A stretch of 6,790 nt of DNA from positions 1 through 6,790 of the forward strand of contig CAAEQF010000038.1 in assembly GCA_900758075.1 (NCBI GenBank). Direction: 5' to 3'. A model generated the notes under the pieces. That model saw nothing but the letters and a program-made list of their open reading frames with translations. It was not told where the DNA came from and did not search any database. This document shows, piece by piece, positions 5,906 to 6,790 of this stretch. The translations under genes were made by a program, and so were the position numbers. The DNA comes from Coriobacteriia bacterium (GTDB taxonomy: Bacteria; Actinomycetota; Coriobacteriia; Coriobacteriales; QAMH01). The stretch's first letter is position 1. Every line of letters begins with the position of its first letter.

Positions 5906-6790
5906 CCTCGCGTCCCTTCTCGTAGCCCCGGGGCACGTACGCGCAGTACGGCTCCTCCTCCAGATAATCGCCCGTCAACGAGAGCGCGCGGGCGCGGCAG
6001 CCGCCGCATACCCCCTTGAACTCGCAGGCGCCGCACTTGCCCTTGAGCCGGTCGTAATGACGCAGGTCGTCGAAGACCGGCGACGTCGTCCAGATTTCCG
6101 AAAACGGCTTGTCGAGCACGTTGCCCAGCTGCATGTCAAAGTACCCGCACGGCTGCACGTCGCCCGTGTGGCCGATGAACACGAAGCGGATGCCGCCCAG
6201 GCAGCCGCGGCTGTGCGCGAGCGGGCCGGTGAGCTTGATGCCGTCGGCGGCGGCGCGCTGGTGCAGGATGCGGAAGTACATGGGCGCATCGGTGGGTTTG
6301 AAGTTCATCGGCGAGGTCTTCTGGCGCTCGTAGGCCCAGGTCAGGACCTCCTCGTATTCCTCGGGCGAGAGTTCCACGTCGACAAGGTCCTCGCCACGGC
6401 CCGTCGGGACGAGCAAGAAGGGGTGGAAGTCGCTTGCGCCCAGCTGCTGCGCCAGGTCGTGCATCTCATCCATCATCTCGCCGTTCATCTTGGTGACCGT
6501 CGTGTTGACCTGCACCTTCACGCCGTACTTCTCGAGGTTTCTGATCCCTTGCACGGTATTGTCGAAAGCGCCGCCCTCGCCGCGAAACTTGTCTTGGCCG
6601 GCGGCCGTGGGAAAGTCGAGCGACACGCTTACCTTGGGGATGCCGTGCGCGGCGATCTGCCGCGCCGTGGCATCGTCGATCATGGTGCCGTTCGTGCCGA
6701 TGACGGGCCGGCAGCCCTTCTCGCGCGCGTAGTCGATGATGTCCCAGATATCGGCGCGCATGAGCGGCTCGCCGCCGGTCAGGATGAGAA
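5889..6790 (-). CDS. ahbD: Radical SAM/SPASM heme b synthase, AhbD-like (N-terminus off window)
   Basis: The frame is open to the window edge, leaving 299 residues; the N-terminal CxxxCxxC cluster motif must lie upstream of 6790. The visible part starts with LILTGGEPLMR, the SAM-binding GGE motif. It continues through TNGTMI, VSVSLD and QVNTTVT of the TIM-barrel core, then FLLVPTGRGEDL and FKPT-AP, which I associate with AhbD. The C-terminal SPASM region has seven cysteines at visible residues 196, 214, 252, 255, 261, 264 and 282, in segments such as GDVQPCGYF, GKCGACEF, VCGGCRARA and EEPYCAYVP; these would hold auxiliary iron-sulfur clusters. AhbD converts iron-coproporphyrin III to heme b by oxidative decarboxylation of two propionates in an anaerobic cytoplasm. 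The gene overlaps the fused AhbAB gene by 17 bases. AhbC, the related radical SAM deacetylase of the same pathway, is the main alternative. Confidence 0.8.
   Translation of the reverse strand, partial: LILTGGEPLMRADIWDIIDYAREKGCRPVIGTNGTMIDDATARQIAAHGIPKVSVSLDFPTAAGQDKFRGEGGAFDNTVQGIRNLEKYGVKVQVNTTVTKMNGEMMDEMHDLAQQLGASDFHPFLLVPTGRGEDLVDVELSPEEYEEVLTWAYERQKTSPMNFKPTDAPMYFRILHQRAAADGIKLTGPLAHSRGCLGGIRFVFIGHTGDVQPCGYFDMQLGNVLDKPFSEIWTTSPVFDDLRHYDRLKGKCGACEFKGVCGGCRARALSLTGDYLEEEPYCAYVPRGYEKGREGERQG

Noticed and set aside
1..6790. CRISPR array, tRNA, transposon or phage genes
   Set aside because: No regularly spaced repeats, cloverleaf-like sequence, transposase or integrase motif was seen on either strand.

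Overview
The window is high in GC, and every gene I can support is on the minus strand, so transcription runs from position 6790 towards position 1. I see six protein-coding genes. The two at the edges are cut: the upstream gene lacks its N-terminus and the downstream gene lacks its C-terminus. I see no tRNA, rRNA, CRISPR array, transposase or phage gene. Long open frames on the plus strand opposite the genes are GC-rich shadows.

The right half (about 3464-6790) is a heme module of the siroheme-dependent (Ahb) route. In order of transcription it holds a SPASM-type radical SAM protein best matching heme b synthase AhbD, a single-chain siroheme decarboxylase in which an AhbA-like half is fused to an AhbB-like half, and glutamate-1-semialdehyde aminomutase HemL. 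HemL makes 5-aminolevulinate, AhbAB decarboxylates siroheme, and AhbD carries out the last oxidative decarboxylations to heme b. AhbC and the siroheme-forming enzymes are not in the window.

The left half (1-3166) follows a gap of about 300 bases that has its own leader and a strong ribosome binding site. It holds a UroD/MtaA-fold protein with a C-terminal thioredoxin-like domain, then two different CobW/G3E-type GTPases. A 21-bp perfect inverted repeat separates the two GTPases. UroD-fold proteins of this kind are usually cobalamin-dependent methyltransferase components, and G3E GTPases are usually metallochaperones or cofactor-protein activators. My inference is a methyl-transfer or metal/corrinoid-handling module. 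No corrinoid-binding protein is visible, and the substrate cannot be read from the sequence.

The organism is probably an anaerobic bacterium with a high-GC genome that uses the C5 and Ahb routes to heme. The combination would fit an Eggerthellaceae-like Coriobacteriia (Actinomycetota), but this is recognition from content and composition and has not been tested by a search. The points most worth following are the UroD-thioredoxin fusion with a Phe where MtaA-type enzymes have a zinc-ligand His, its pairing with two GTPases that have different Cys motifs, and the AhbA-AhbB fusion.
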